A stretch of DNA of 11,258 nucleotides from Rhodobacterales bacterium (GCA_013298485.1 JAAFHS010000034.1:1-11258), one strand, 5' to 3'. Counted from the stretch's first letter, positions 1-7,320 are shown. The notes: generated from the letters alone by a model not told the origin. Numbers and translations: made by a program.

Positions 1-1020
1 GATTTTGGCATCAAAGTTTGTACCACCGGTCGTGTAGCCGCCCGCGCGCAAAATCTCGTAGAATGCCAGCGCTTTTTCGGCATGGTTGTTCGGGAACTGG
101 TCGGTATCCCAGCCGGACTGATAATCGTTCCGGTTCATGTCAATCGACCCGAAAATCCCAAGCGAGGATGCCAGCGCAATCTCATGCTCAAATGAATGCC
201 CGGCGAGGATGGCATGGCCCTGTTCGATGTTGACCTGTACTTCCTTTTCCAGACCAAAGTCTTTGAGGAAGCCATACACCGTCGCCACATCGTAGTCGTA
301 TTGATGTTTTGACGGTTCCTGCGGCTTCGGCTCAATCAGGATCGCGCCCTTGAAGCCGATCTTGTGCTTGTAATCGACGACCTGCTGCAGGAAACGCCCT
401 GCATGGGCACGTTCGGTGGCAAGATCGGTGTTCAGCAGGGTTTCATAGCCTTCACGCCCGCCCCACAGCACATAGTTCTGCCCGCCGAGTTTCATTGTTG
501 CATCAATGCAGGATTTCACCGTGGCGGCGGCATAGGCATAAACCTCAGGATCGGGATTGGTTGCAGCCCCTGCCATCCAGCGTTTGTGGCTGAACAGGTT
601 TGCCGTGCCCCAGAGCAGTTTGGCCTTATGGCTGGCCTGCTTTTCGGCGAGATAGTCAACGATTTCTTCCAGATTGCGCCGCGACTCCGCGAAGTTGGCA
701 CCCTCGGGTCGGGCATCGGCATCGTGAAAGGCATAGAACGGCGTCCCAAGAATATCGAACATCTCAAACGCGACATCCGCCTTCATTTTGGCCAGCGCCA
801 TCGTGTCGCCAAACCACGGACGATCAAAGGTCTGCCCACCGAAGGGATCACCCCCCGGCCAGGCAAAGCTGTGCCAGTATGCAACAGCAAAGCGCAGATG
901 GTCTTCCATGCGCTTGCCCAGCAAGACCTCATCCGGATCATAGTGACGGAAGGCGAATTCGTTCGTGCTGTCAGGGCCTTCATATCTGATGACCGGGATG
1001 CCTTTGAAAAAGTCTGTCAT
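1..1020 (-). CDS. xylA: D-xylose isomerase (partial, C-terminus beyond window edge)
   Basis: Cytoplasmic TIM-barrel enzyme that converts D-xylose to D-xylulose using two divalent metal ions. The reading frame is open from the ATG at 1020 to base 1 and gives 340 codons; class II xylose isomerases are usually about 435-440 residues, so roughly the last quarter is outside the window. Visible family motifs are YWHSFAW with the catalytic His at residue 50, FHD at 98-100, LWGGREGYETLLNTDL at 185-200, the metal ligand Glu230 in IEPKP, IEQGHAILAGHSFEHE at 265-280, Asp294 in SIDMN, Asp305 and Asp307 in GWDTDQF, and Asp337 in GGTNFDAK. All expected active-site positions are present. The start overlaps the xylB stop as ATGA, so translation is probably coupled. 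It is the last xyl gene seen in the operon. Nothing suggests it is broken. Confidence 0.97.
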   Translation of the reverse strand, partial: MTDFFKGIPVIRYEGPDSTNEFAFRHYDPDEVLLGKRMEDHLRFAVAYWHSFAWPGGDPFGGQTFDRPWFGDTMALAKMKADVAFEMFDILGTPFYAFHDADARPEGANFAESRRNLEEIVDYLAEKQASHKAKLLWGTANLFSHKRWMAGAATNPDPEVYAYAAATVKSCIDATMKLGGQNYVLWGGREGYETLLNTDLATERAHAGRFLQQVVDYKHKIGFKGAILIEPKPQEPSKHQYDYDVATVYGFLKDFGLEKEVQVNIEQGHAILAGHSFEHEIALASSLGIFGSIDMNRNDYQSGWDTDQFPNNHAEKALAFYEILRAGGYTTGGTNFDAKI

Positions 1021-2453
1021 GTCAAACCTCTGAGTGCTGATTGGGCCGCGCGATAGCGGGCGTGACCGTCATTGAAAGATGCAAGAAGTGTGGAAACAGG
1101 GTCGATCGTACGGGCAATGGATGGCAGGTTGGCGACTTCGGCCCCGGCCCCGGTGACGGCCATGATCGCCAGTCGCGCAGCCCCGAAGGCACCACCGAAA
1201 TCACCGGCGACGGGCACCTGAATCGGACAGTCAAGGGCCGTGGCAATGGCCGCCAACCAGTAGTCGGATCGCGACCCGCCACCAACTGCCAACAGCCGGT
1301 CAAAACGGGTGCCGGTCGCGGCCAGGGCATCACGGCAATCGCGGACCGCAAAAGTCACCCCTTCCAGCACGGCGCGCGTGCCAGCGGCGCGGTCGGTCGC
1401 ATGCTCAAGACCAACGAAGGCACCACGAATGGCCGCGTCATTCAGTGGGGTCCGCTCGCCCCCCAGATACGGCAGAAAGCAGGTCTTACCGGGCGCCCGC
1501 AACGGGCCCAAAGAACCCGTCAGATCAGTGGCACTTTCGCCCACAAGTCCCGCATACCAGTTCAACGAGTCCGTGGCCGAAAGGATGACGCCCATCTGAT
1601 GCCATGTGTTTGGCAGGGCATGGCAGAATGTATGCACCGCCGTTGCAGGATCAGGCTGATAGCCGTCATTGGCAGCAAAAAGCACGCCTGATGTGCCCAG
1701 GCTGACAAAGGCATCGCCCGCGCGGACAACACCCACACCCACACCAGATGCGGCATTATCGCCACCCCCGCCAGCCACGACGACCGATATCGGCAGGCCC
1801 CAGCGATTGGCCAAAGCCGTGCGAAGTGTACCGGATACGGCAGACCCTTCGACAAGACGCGGCATATGGCTACGGCTCAGACCGGTTGCCGCAAGGCACT
1901 CATCAGACCAGTCACGCGCACCAGTATCAAGCCAGCTGGTCCCCGCGGCATCCGACATTTCCGCCACGTGATCGCCCGTCAACCAAAGGCGCAGATAGTC
2001 TTTGGGCAACAGGACCTTTGCGACACGGCCCCAGATTGCAGGTTCGTGCCGTTGCACCCACATCAGCTTTGGTGCCGTAAAACCTGGAAAAACGATATTT
2101 CCGGTCACGCGGCGAAACAGCGGATCGGCATCCAGATCAGCAGCCTCTTCATGGCTCCGGGTGTCGTTCCACAGGATGCACGGGCGCAACACCTGATCGG
2201 CGCTGTCCAGCAAGGTGGCCCCATGCATATGCCCCGACAGCCCAATCCCCCGGACGCGCGACAGACCATGACTGGAAAGCTGATCAAAAACGGCCTCTGC
2301 CGCAGCGATCCAATCGGCCGGCACCTGTTCGGACCAGCCATCATGGGGCCGACTTACTGACAAGGGGGCGATCGCCTCGGCGACAACGCGTTGCGCGTCG
2401 TCGATCAAAATCCCCTTCAGACCCGAAGTCCCAAGGTCAAGCCCGATGAACAT
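1017..2453 (-). CDS. xylB: Xylulokinase
   Basis: FGGY-family kinase that phosphorylates D-xylulose to D-xylulose 5-phosphate with ATP, the second cytoplasmic step of the isomerase route. The 478-residue product is full length (E. coli XylB is 484). It has the N-terminal phosphate-binding DLGTSGLKG at residues 6-14, the sugar-site SGHMHGATLLD at 73-83, ILWNDTR at 93-99, and GGGGDNAASG at 228-237 containing the likely catalytic base Asp232. SLGTSG (251-256) and VGGGSRSDYW in the C-terminal half belong to the nucleotide lobe. The family-specific MHGATLLD stretch separates it from glycerol kinase and other FGGY kinases. The ATG at 2453 shares a base with the xylG stop (TAATG), and the stop overlaps the xylA start, so the three genes are tightly coupled. 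Confidence 0.97.
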   Translation of the reverse strand: MFIGLDLGTSGLKGILIDDAQRVVAEAIAPLSVSRPHDGWSEQVPADWIAAAEAVFDQLSSHGLSRVRGIGLSGHMHGATLLDSADQVLRPCILWNDTRSHEEAADLDADPLFRRVTGNIVFPGFTAPKLMWVQRHEPAIWGRVAKVLLPKDYLRLWLTGDHVAEMSDAAGTSWLDTGARDWSDECLAATGLSRSHMPRLVEGSAVSGTLRTALANRWGLPISVVVAGGGGDNAASGVGVGVVRAGDAFVSLGTSGVLFAANDGYQPDPATAVHTFCHALPNTWHQMGVILSATDSLNWYAGLVGESATDLTGSLGPLRAPGKTCFLPYLGGERTPLNDAAIRGAFVGLEHATDRAAGTRAVLEGVTFAVRDCRDALAATGTRFDRLLAVGGGSRSDYWLAAIATALDCPIQVPVAGDFGGAFGAARLAIMAVTGAGAEVANLPSIARTIDPVSTLLASFNDGHARYRAAQSALRGLT

Positions 2454-3211
2454 TACGCGGCCTTGGCGGGTTTTTTCCCGAGGATGATCATGCTGAGAAT
2501 ATCTTCGTCAGTCACTTCGTTGACGTTCACAGTGCCGACAAGCTGCCCGTTCTTCATGACGCTTGCACGGTCACACAGCTTCATCACGTTGTGGATGTCA
2601 TGCTCGATCAGGAAAATCCCCAGCCCCTGCGCCTTTAACTCCTGAATAAGCTCGGCCACCATCTGGGTTTCCTGCGGGCCCAAGGCGGCGGTCGGCTCAT
2701 CCATGATCAGGATCTTGGCGTTGAAATAGACAGCGCGCGCGATGGCCACCGATTGCCGCTGCCCGCCCGACAGGGCCGAGACAGGCACATTGAATTTGCG
2801 GAAGTTGGGGTTGAGCCGCTTCAGGATTTTACGGGTCTCGGCCTCCATCGTGCTGTCATCGACAAAACCCATCGGACTGACGATCTCGCGCCCTAGAAAC
2901 AGGTTCGACGCGGCATCCAGATTGTCGGCCAGCGCCAGCGTCTGATAAATCGTCTCGATGTTCTGTGCGCGGGCATCACGGGGGTTGCTGATTTCAACCT
3001 TTTCGCCGTTGATCAGAATTTCGCCGCCATCTGCCTTGTAAGCCCCCGACAGGCACTTGATCAGCGTCGATTTGCCTGCACCATTGTGGCCCAGCAGGCC
3101 CACGACTTCGCCAGGGTACAGATCGACCGTCACATGATCGACGGCCTTGATCCCGCCAAAGGAAATCGAGATGTCGCGCAGTTCGACAAGGGGTGTTCCG
3201 GTATTGGCCAT
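2453..3211 (-). CDS. xylG: Xylose ABC transporter ATP-binding protein, single-domain type
   Basis: Energises D-xylose import by ATP hydrolysis at the cytoplasmic face of XylH. The 252 residues hold one complete ABC domain: Walker A GHNGAGKST at 41-49, Q-loop Gln90, signature LSGGQ at 147-151, Walker B ILIMDE at 167-172 and switch His204 in LIEHD. E. coli XylG has two ABC domains in tandem (about 510 residues). This protein is the half-size form known from alphaproteobacterial sugar importers such as the fructose transporter FrcA, and would have to act as a homodimer. Both ends look natural: the ATG at 3211 has an AAGGGGA ribosome binding site 5 nt upstream that begins in the xylH stop codon, and the stop overlaps the xylB start. 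It is therefore not a truncated gene. The xylose assignment rests on its operon. Confidence 0.93.
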   Translation of the reverse strand: MANTGTPLVELRDISISFGGIKAVDHVTVDLYPGEVVGLLGHNGAGKSTLIKCLSGAYKADGGEILINGEKVEISNPRDARAQNIETIYQTLALADNLDAASNLFLGREIVSPMGFVDDSTMEAETRKILKRLNPNFRKFNVPVSALSGGQRQSVAIARAVYFNAKILIMDEPTAALGPQETQMVAELIQELKAQGLGIFLIEHDIHNVMKLCDRASVMKNGQLVGTVNVNEVTDEDILSMIILGKKPAKAA

Positions 3212-3221
3212 GGTATTCCCC

Positions 3222-4580
3222 TTACTTCACTTTTTTGCGGTAAAGAATGTCGAGATAGACCGCCAGCACCAGCGCCGTGCCAACCACGATTTTCTGATAG
3301 GATCCGTCACCAAAACCAATCAGAACCATCCCTGATTGCAGGCTCAGGATCACAAGCGCGCCCAGGATCGCGCCGTAAACGGTGCCCGATCCCCCTGCCA
3401 GCGACGTGCCGCCGATCACGGCCGCGGCGATCACGTACAATTCGTCCAATTCGCCCATCGCATTGGTGGCCGAATTCTGTCGGGCAGACACGATGATTGC
3501 CGCCAGCCCCGCCAACGCGCCCATCAGTGAAACCACCTTCAGCGTGACCCAGCGGGTGTTGATACCTGCCAGAACTGCCGCTTCGGGGTTGCCGCCGATG
3601 GCAAACACATAGCGGCCAAACCGCGTGCGTGTCATCAGGATCGTCATGGCAATCCCCACACCGATCAGCAGCAGCACCGGAATGGCAAAACCATGGCTGA
3701 TGAACGTGCCCTCGGGCAGGGTCTGGCCCGTCCGCTCGGCATATTGCGCGACAATGCCCTTGGCCCAGGGATAGGCGTTCACGAGCAGCACGGCACACAG
3801 GATAACCCCGCAGCCGACGGCACCCAGAAACACCTCGGCCCAGACCGGGCGTTGCGGAAAATCATGCTTGCGCCGCTGCGACCGGCCGCTGATCAGCAGA
3901 TAGATCAGGCCCAGACAGGCAAGCCCGCCGACAATCCAGCTGCCTACGGCACCGACGGTGCCATAAGGCCCGCCACCCAGCAGCGCGAACTTTTCATCCA
4001 TCGGCGCAATCGTGCGGCCCGATGCCGACAGAAACGCCATGCCCCGCCAGATCAGCAGGCCCCCCAGCGTCACGATGAATGATGGAATGCCGCGATAGGC
4101 GATCAGCCAGCCGTGAAAGGCCCCGATCATCACGCCGACCACCAGCCCGACAATCGCCGTGATGATCCAGATGGCGGGGTGCCCCAGACCCAGAAGCGGC
4201 GGCAGATATTCCGCCTGCAGCAACCCCATGATCATCCCTGTAACACCGATGATCGACCCCACCGACAGATCAATGCAACGGATGATGATGACCAGCACCA
4301 TCCCCGTCGCCATGATCCCGATGTAGGAGGTCTGGACCGACAGGTTCCACAGGTTGCGGGGCGTCAGAAAGTTTCCAAGACCCAGATCAAATGCACCGCC
4401 ACGCATCACGCTGGAAATCGCCGGATAGAGGTGAAATCCGACCCATATCAACAGCAGCGCGCCGACCATGCCCAGCAGACGGGTATCAATTTCGGTTGCA
4501 TGCAGGAAACGGGTAATCGCCCCAGGCTGCGCATCAGGCATCGCGGACGCGCTAGGGGTCGGTGAGTTCGTGTCGGTCAT
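3222..4580 (-). CDS. xylH: Xylose ABC transporter permease
   Basis: Inner-membrane permease of the BPD_transp_2 (ribose/xylose/branched-chain) family that forms the sugar channel. The 452 residues contain about ten or more hydrophobic segments, for example around 34-53, 84-121, 136-158, 212-231, 249-268, 297-315, 345-365 and 400-446. Family signatures are IDLSVGS at 103-109, GGNPEAAVLAGI at 329-340 (the cytoplasmic loop that contacts the ATPase) and GGTSLAGGSGTVYGA at 390-404. It is longer than E. coli XylH (about 393). The extra length is a polar N-terminus of about 30 residues and a central stretch at 230-295 with a charged loop (RSQRRKHDFPQR) and one more hydrophobic segment. A later Met at residue 14 (base 4541) is an alternative start. 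The ribosome binding site at 4580 is weak, and xylG follows 10 nt after the stop. Confidence 0.95.
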   Translation of the reverse strand: MTDTNSPTPSASAMPDAQPGAITRFLHATEIDTRLLGMVGALLLIWVGFHLYPAISSVMRGGAFDLGLGNFLTPRNLWNLSVQTSYIGIMATGMVLVIIIRCIDLSVGSIIGVTGMIMGLLQAEYLPPLLGLGHPAIWIITAIVGLVVGVMIGAFHGWLIAYRGIPSFIVTLGGLLIWRGMAFLSASGRTIAPMDEKFALLGGGPYGTVGAVGSWIVGGLACLGLIYLLISGRSQRRKHDFPQRPVWAEVFLGAVGCGVILCAVLLVNAYPWAKGIVAQYAERTGQTLPEGTFISHGFAIPVLLLIGVGIAMTILMTRTRFGRYVFAIGGNPEAAVLAGINTRWVTLKVVSLMGALAGLAAIIVSARQNSATNAMGELDELYVIAAAVIGGTSLAGGSGTVYGAILGALVILSLQSGMVLIGFGDGSYQKIVVGTALVLAVYLDILYRKKVK

Positions 4581-4684
4581 TACTGTGTCCCGTACTATTC
4601 AGGGAATGGGTGGTCACGTCGCATCGCGTACCACGGTGGCCAACGGTCCCGTGCGGGCACCATGGCTGGCTATCAGAAGAAAGG
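4581..4684 (-). other. xylF-xylH intergenic spacer (part not covered by the hairpin)
   Basis: This is the remainder of the only long gap inside the operon (149 nt in total from the xylF stop to the xylH start). I see no open frame with a credible start and no convincing sigma70 promoter for xylH. There is one imperfect inverted repeat, with arms at 4631-4641 (CCACGGTGGCC) and 4655-4665 (GGGCACCATGG), which might form a second weak hairpin in the xyl transcript. The sequence before the xylH ATG has only GGGAC as a possible weak ribosome binding site. Confidence 0.4.
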
Positions 4685-4714
4685 TCCGGCGTCGGCACTG
4701 CGACCGACGCCGGA
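4685..4714 (-). terminator. GC-rich hairpin after xylF: partial terminator or mRNA-stabilising stem
   Basis: A perfect 10-bp inverted repeat, CCGGCGTCGG at 4686-4695 and CCGACGCCGG at 4704-4713, encloses an 8-nt loop. One more T-A pair closes the base. It lies 15 nt after the xylF stop in the transcribed direction. The sequence after the stem reads ACCTTTCTTCTG, which is pyrimidine-rich but lacks a clean run of T, so it is not a strong intrinsic terminator. Hairpins at this position after a binding-protein gene are known to raise binding-protein output over the permease genes, by partial termination or by blocking 3' decay (malE-malF is the classic case). That role here is inference; the structure itself is directly visible. 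Confidence 0.75.
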
Positions 4715-4729
4715 AAGGCCATCAGACCA

Positions 4730-5755
4730 TTACTGGCAGGCAGCGACGCCTTCGGCAGCACCTTCGCAGGCAGCTTCCTTGGTGATGTGGCCAGCATCGA
4801 TCACGACCTGCAGGTTTTCCTGCGTGATCGGCGTCGGGTCGAGCAGGATCGCGTTCATTTCAACGCCGTTCGCGCCACCCGAGAACTTGGTCGCACCTGC
4901 AATCGCGTCCAGTGCCGTGCCATCCGCCAGTGCCGAGGCGATTTCGCCGGCAGCCTTGCCCAGCGCGCGTGCATCTTTCCAGACCGAAACAGTCTGGGTG
5001 CCACGCGCCACACGGTTCAGCGCGGCAAGATCGCCGTCCTGCCCACCAACCGGGATCGTCAGGCCCTGTGCGGCCAACGCGGCCACTACACCGCCAGCCA
5101 TACCGTCATTTTCGGCCAGAACGGCGTCCACGGCGTTGCCGTTTGCGGTCAGGATCTGCTCCATGTTCTTCTGGGCATTTTCTGGCTTCCAACCATCCGA
5201 GAATGCCTCGCCGACGATGGTGATCGTACCGGCAGCAACCTCATCACCGATCACCGACATCATGCCTTCCAGCAGGAACGCAGCATTCGGATCACCGGGG
5301 TCACCTTTGATGATGGCAAAGTTGCCATCAGGCTTCACCGCCGTGACGGATTCCGCGATGATGCGGCCGACACCGACGTTGTCAAACGTCAGATAGAATG
5401 TCCGTGCATCTTCGATCAGGCGGTCATAACCCACGACCGGGATACCTTCGGCAGCAGCAGCCTCGATGGCCGGGCCGATGGCGTCTTTATCCCAGGCGTT
5501 GATGATCAGGGCATCCGCACCTTGTGCGATCAGTGCTTCGATGTCTGTCAGTTGCTTGGCCGACGACGATTCCGCATCAGCCGAAATATAGGTGTTCCCG
5601 GCAGCCTCGATCGCAGCCACCATGGCGGCTTCGTCGATCTTCCAGCGCTCTTCCTGGAAGCTGGCCCAGGAAACACCGATCACTTTACCTTCGGCGAGCG
5701 CTGCCGACGAGAAGCCAGCCGTCGCAATGACGGCGGCGATAATTGCGTTACGCAT
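4730..5755 (-). CDS. xylF: D-xylose periplasmic substrate-binding protein
   Basis: Captures D-xylose in the periplasm and delivers it to XylHG. The 341-residue product starts with a Sec signal peptide (MRNAI, a hydrophobic core, then AALA with likely cleavage after residue 21). The mature part is a two-lobe Peripla_BP_4 sugar-binding fold that follows E. coli XylF closely: SFQEERW at 32-38 in the first binding loop, then VGYDRLIEDA, FDNVGVG, DGWKPENA, ENDGMAGG and GQDGDLAALNRVARGTQT. Two cysteines near the C-terminus (330 and 340) could form a disulfide. The start at 5755 is chosen because it begins the signal peptide and has GGGAGGA at 5761-5767 with 5-nt spacing. The frame stays open to an ATG at 5926, but those 57 extra residues would bury the signal peptide and run through the promoter. 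It is the first gene of the operon. Confidence 0.97.
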   Translation of the reverse strand: MRNAIIAAVIATAGFSSAALAEGKVIGVSWASFQEERWKIDEAAMVAAIEAAGNTYISADAESSSAKQLTDIEALIAQGADALIINAWDKDAIGPAIEAAAAEGIPVVGYDRLIEDARTFYLTFDNVGVGRIIAESVTAVKPDGNFAIIKGDPGDPNAAFLLEGMMSVIGDEVAAGTITIVGEAFSDGWKPENAQKNMEQILTANGNAVDAVLAENDGMAGGVVAALAAQGLTIPVGGQDGDLAALNRVARGTQTVSVWKDARALGKAAGEIASALADGTALDAIAGATKFSGGANGVEMNAILLDPTPITQENLQVVIDAGHITKEAACEGAAEGVAACQ

Positions 5756-5760
5756 TGTAG

Positions 5761-5767
5761 TCCTCCC
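5761..5767 (-). promoter_or_regulatory. Strong ribosome binding site of xylF
   Basis: GGGAGGA on the minus strand, 5 nt before the xylF ATG at 5755, is a near-consensus Shine-Dalgarno sequence. It is clearly stronger than the one before xylH and settles the xylF start codon, consistent with high expression of the binding protein. Confidence 0.85.
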
Positions 5768-5774
5768 ATAGATG

Positions 5775-5809
5775 CGGCCAGCACATGGCCGGTCCGACAG
5801 ATTCGTCGG
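5775..5809 (-). promoter_or_regulatory. Two small hairpins in the predicted xylF leader
   Basis: Two inverted repeats lie between the predicted transcription start and the xylF ribosome binding site: CGGCCA (5775-5780) with TGGCCG (5786-5791), loop of 5 nt, and CCGAC (5794-5798) with GTCGG (5805-5809), loop of 6 nt. They are only two bases apart and could stack in the mRNA leader. A role in mRNA stability or in regulator binding is possible. Neither has the form of a known riboswitch. Confidence 0.45.
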
Positions 5810-5818
5810 CACGCGGAG

Positions 5819-5848
5819 AAAATAGCCGTGATTAATTTCAGTTGTCAA
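5819..5848 (-). promoter_or_regulatory. Predicted sigma70-type promoter of the xyl operon
   Basis: On the minus strand there is a perfect -35 TTGACA (5843-5848), an 18-nt spacer (5825-5842) and a -10 TATTTT (5819-5824, four of six consensus bases). It lies in an AT-rich stretch that stands out against the GC-rich genes. The transcription start would be near 5812, leaving a leader of about 57 nt with the xylF ribosome binding site near its end. This is by far the best promoter-like match seen in this gap. Confidence 0.65.
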
Positions 5849-5895
5849 AATAAAATTCATACGTAAATCTTGAATCGAGCAAATTGTCATCGAAT

Positions 5896-5916
5896 ACTTG
5901 CTGCGATGCGGCAAGT
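5896..5916. promoter_or_regulatory. Hyphenated palindrome, candidate XylR operator
   Basis: The arms ACTTGCTGC (5896-5904) and GCGGCAAGT (5908-5916) are complementary at 8 of 9 positions around a GAT centre. The site lies in the divergent gap, 47 bp upstream of the predicted xylF -35 box and 52 bp before the xylR start codon. Its size and symmetry fit a dimeric helix-turn-helix regulator, and the adjacent ROK gene is the obvious candidate to bind it. From its position it could govern xylR itself, or act on xylF with a second site. The palindrome is visible; the binding assignment is inference. Confidence 0.45.
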
Positions 5917-5968
5917 TTTGGGTCAATCCGCAATGATCTGTCCAATTTTTAGTTCAAAGGTCAAAATA

Positions 5969-7246
5969 ATGGTCCTGCGTATGCAGCGAAAGTCAGAGGA
6001 ACAGCGGCAGCCGGGCTGCGGGCCGCTGATTCCCCCGCTGTCCGAAACCATGCGACCTTTGCGGCAGCAGGTGTTTGACCGTATCCGTGCGGCTGGCCTG
6101 ATTCCACGCGTGCAGTTGGCAAAGGAACTTGGCGTCAGCCCGGCATCCGTCACGACGCTGACAAGCGAACTGATAGAGGTCGGCCTGATCGAAGAGGTCG
6201 CCGCCCCGCGCGACAGTGATTCAGGCCGTGGCCGCCCTGCGGTCGCTTTGGGTGTGCGGGCCGATGCGCACCGCGTGGCCGGCCTCAAGATCAGTGATCG
6301 CGACATGTCTGCGGTCATCGTCGATTTTGCAGGAAATCTGATCGCCGACTACCATGTTGACCGCCCGCCGACCGCATTTTCGCTGCCTGAGATACTGGAT
6401 GCAACGGAGTCTCTGCTGGACGAGGTCTGCACCAAGGCGGGCGTCAGGCGGTATGAACTGTCTGGTGCCGGAATTGCCCTGCCGGGATATGTCGACAGCA
6501 CGGGTGGCACGGTCTTGTGGTCATCTGTCCTGCGCGACCGCGACGCGCCCCTCGCGGCGGCGGCGTCTGTCCGGCTTGGTCTGCCGGTTCATATCGACAA
6601 TGACGCCAATCTTTGCGCTTTGGCCGAACTCTGGTTCGGGGCGGGGCGGTCACGGTCGGATTTTGCAGTGGTTACGATCGAACATGGCGTCGGTATGGGC
6701 CTTGTTATCAATCACCGCCTCTATCGCGGCGCGCAGGGCCTTGGCATGGAACTGGGCCACACCAAGGTCCAACTGGATGGCGCGCTTTGCCGCTGTGGCC
6801 AGCGCGGATGCCTGGAGGCTTATGTCGCCGACTATGCCCTTGCGCGCGAGGCCACCACGGCACTTGACTGGACCTACAAGGGTGGTCAGTCGATGATCGT
6901 CCTGCTGGAAAGCCTCTACGATCATGCCAAGGCCGGCAATCAATCCGCCCGGTCCATTTTCAACCGGGCGGGCCGCTATCTGGCGCTGGGTCTGGCAAAT
7001 GTCGTCAACCTCTTTGACCCTGCGTTCATCATCCTGTCGGGCGAACGGATGCGGTTCGACTATCTTTATGCAGCCGACACATTGGCCGAAATGAAGGCGC
7101 ATGTCCTGCAAACCGGCCGGCCACTGCCGCCCATCGAAATCCATGCCTGGGGCGAAATGCTCTGGGCCCATGGCGCGGCTGCCCTTGCCCTGTCTGCGAT
7201 CAGCGAAACCAGACTGTCGCCCGCGCGGGAACTCGCCGCCCAGTAG
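5969..7246 (+). CDS. xylR: ROK-family xylose-responsive transcriptional regulator
   Basis: DNA-binding regulator, probably a repressor that releases the xyl operon when xylose is present. From the ATG at 5969 the product has 425 residues. A winged helix-turn-helix lies at about 31-77, with recognition part QLAKELGVSPASVTTLTSEL at 49-68. The ROK domain follows: NDAN at 211-214, EHGVGMG at 238-244, ELGH at 261-264 and the zinc-binding CRCGQRGCLE at 274-283. The ATP-binding loop of ROK kinases (DxGxT type) is degenerate here (LKISDRDMS at 106-114), as expected for a regulator rather than a sugar kinase. The start at 5969 has AAAGG at 5956-5960 with 8-nt spacing. The frame is open up to 5870, but that extension crosses the palindrome; an ATG at 5981 is also possible. 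It is divergent from xylF. The xylose specificity comes from context. Confidence 0.9.
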   Translation: MVLRMQRKSEEQRQPGCGPLIPPLSETMRPLRQQVFDRIRAAGLIPRVQLAKELGVSPASVTTLTSELIEVGLIEEVAAPRDSDSGRGRPAVALGVRADAHRVAGLKISDRDMSAVIVDFAGNLIADYHVDRPPTAFSLPEILDATESLLDEVCTKAGVRRYELSGAGIALPGYVDSTGGTVLWSSVLRDRDAPLAAAASVRLGLPVHIDNDANLCALAELWFGAGRSRSDFAVVTIEHGVGMGLVINHRLYRGAQGLGMELGHTKVQLDGALCRCGQRGCLEAYVADYALAREATTALDWTYKGGQSMIVLLESLYDHAKAGNQSARSIFNRAGRYLALGLANVVNLFDPAFIILSGERMRFDYLYAADTLAEMKAHVLQTGRPLPPIEIHAWGEMLWAHGAAALALSAISETRLSPARELAAQ

Positions 7247-7320
7247 AGGCATGGCCCCGTCAAGGCCAGTCGTGAATTGCCGATGGCAGCACAACATGAC
7301 ATAGCTGAATCGAGTATGAA
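7247..7320 (+). other. xylR-tamA intergenic gap
   Basis: This 74-nt gap contains only a weak inverted repeat (TGGCC at 7254-7258 with GGCCA at 7264-7268), which has no T-run and is not a convincing terminator for xylR. TTGCCG (7277-7282) and CATAGC (7300-7305), spaced by 17 nt, are a poor promoter match for tamA. I cannot tell whether tamA has its own promoter here or is read through from xylR. Confidence 0.35.

Noticed and set aside
364..1056. Plus-strand open frame of 230 codons opposite xylA
   Set aside because: Antisense to a well-supported xylA; its translation shows no recognisable domain and it runs into the xylB end.
5775..5809. Riboswitch in the xylF leader
   Set aside because: The predicted leader is only about 57 nt with two tiny hairpins, too small for known riboswitch classes, and a protein regulator gene lies next door.
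4562..5866. Long plus-strand open frame (434 codons) opposite xylF
   Set aside because: It is an antisense shadow of xylF, whose minus-strand reading has a signal peptide, a strong ribosome binding site and clear family motifs. High GC content leaves long antisense frames open. It also crosses the xylF promoter.
5756..5926. N-terminal extension of xylF to the ATG at 5926
   Set aside because: It would place 57 residues before a clear Sec signal peptide and read through the predicted promoter and leader; the ATG at 5755 has a near-perfect ribosome binding site.
5870..5968. N-terminal extension of xylR to the ATG at 5870
   Set aside because: The extra 33 residues resemble no part of ROK regulators and overlap the palindromic candidate operator; the ATG at 5969 has a plausible ribosome binding site.
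5969..7246. ROK protein as a sugar kinase
   Set aside because: It has an N-terminal DNA-binding domain and a degenerate ATP-binding loop, and lies divergent to the operon as regulators do.
7254..7268. Inverted repeat as a xylR terminator
   Set aside because: Only a 5-bp stem with a 7-nt loop and no following T-run.
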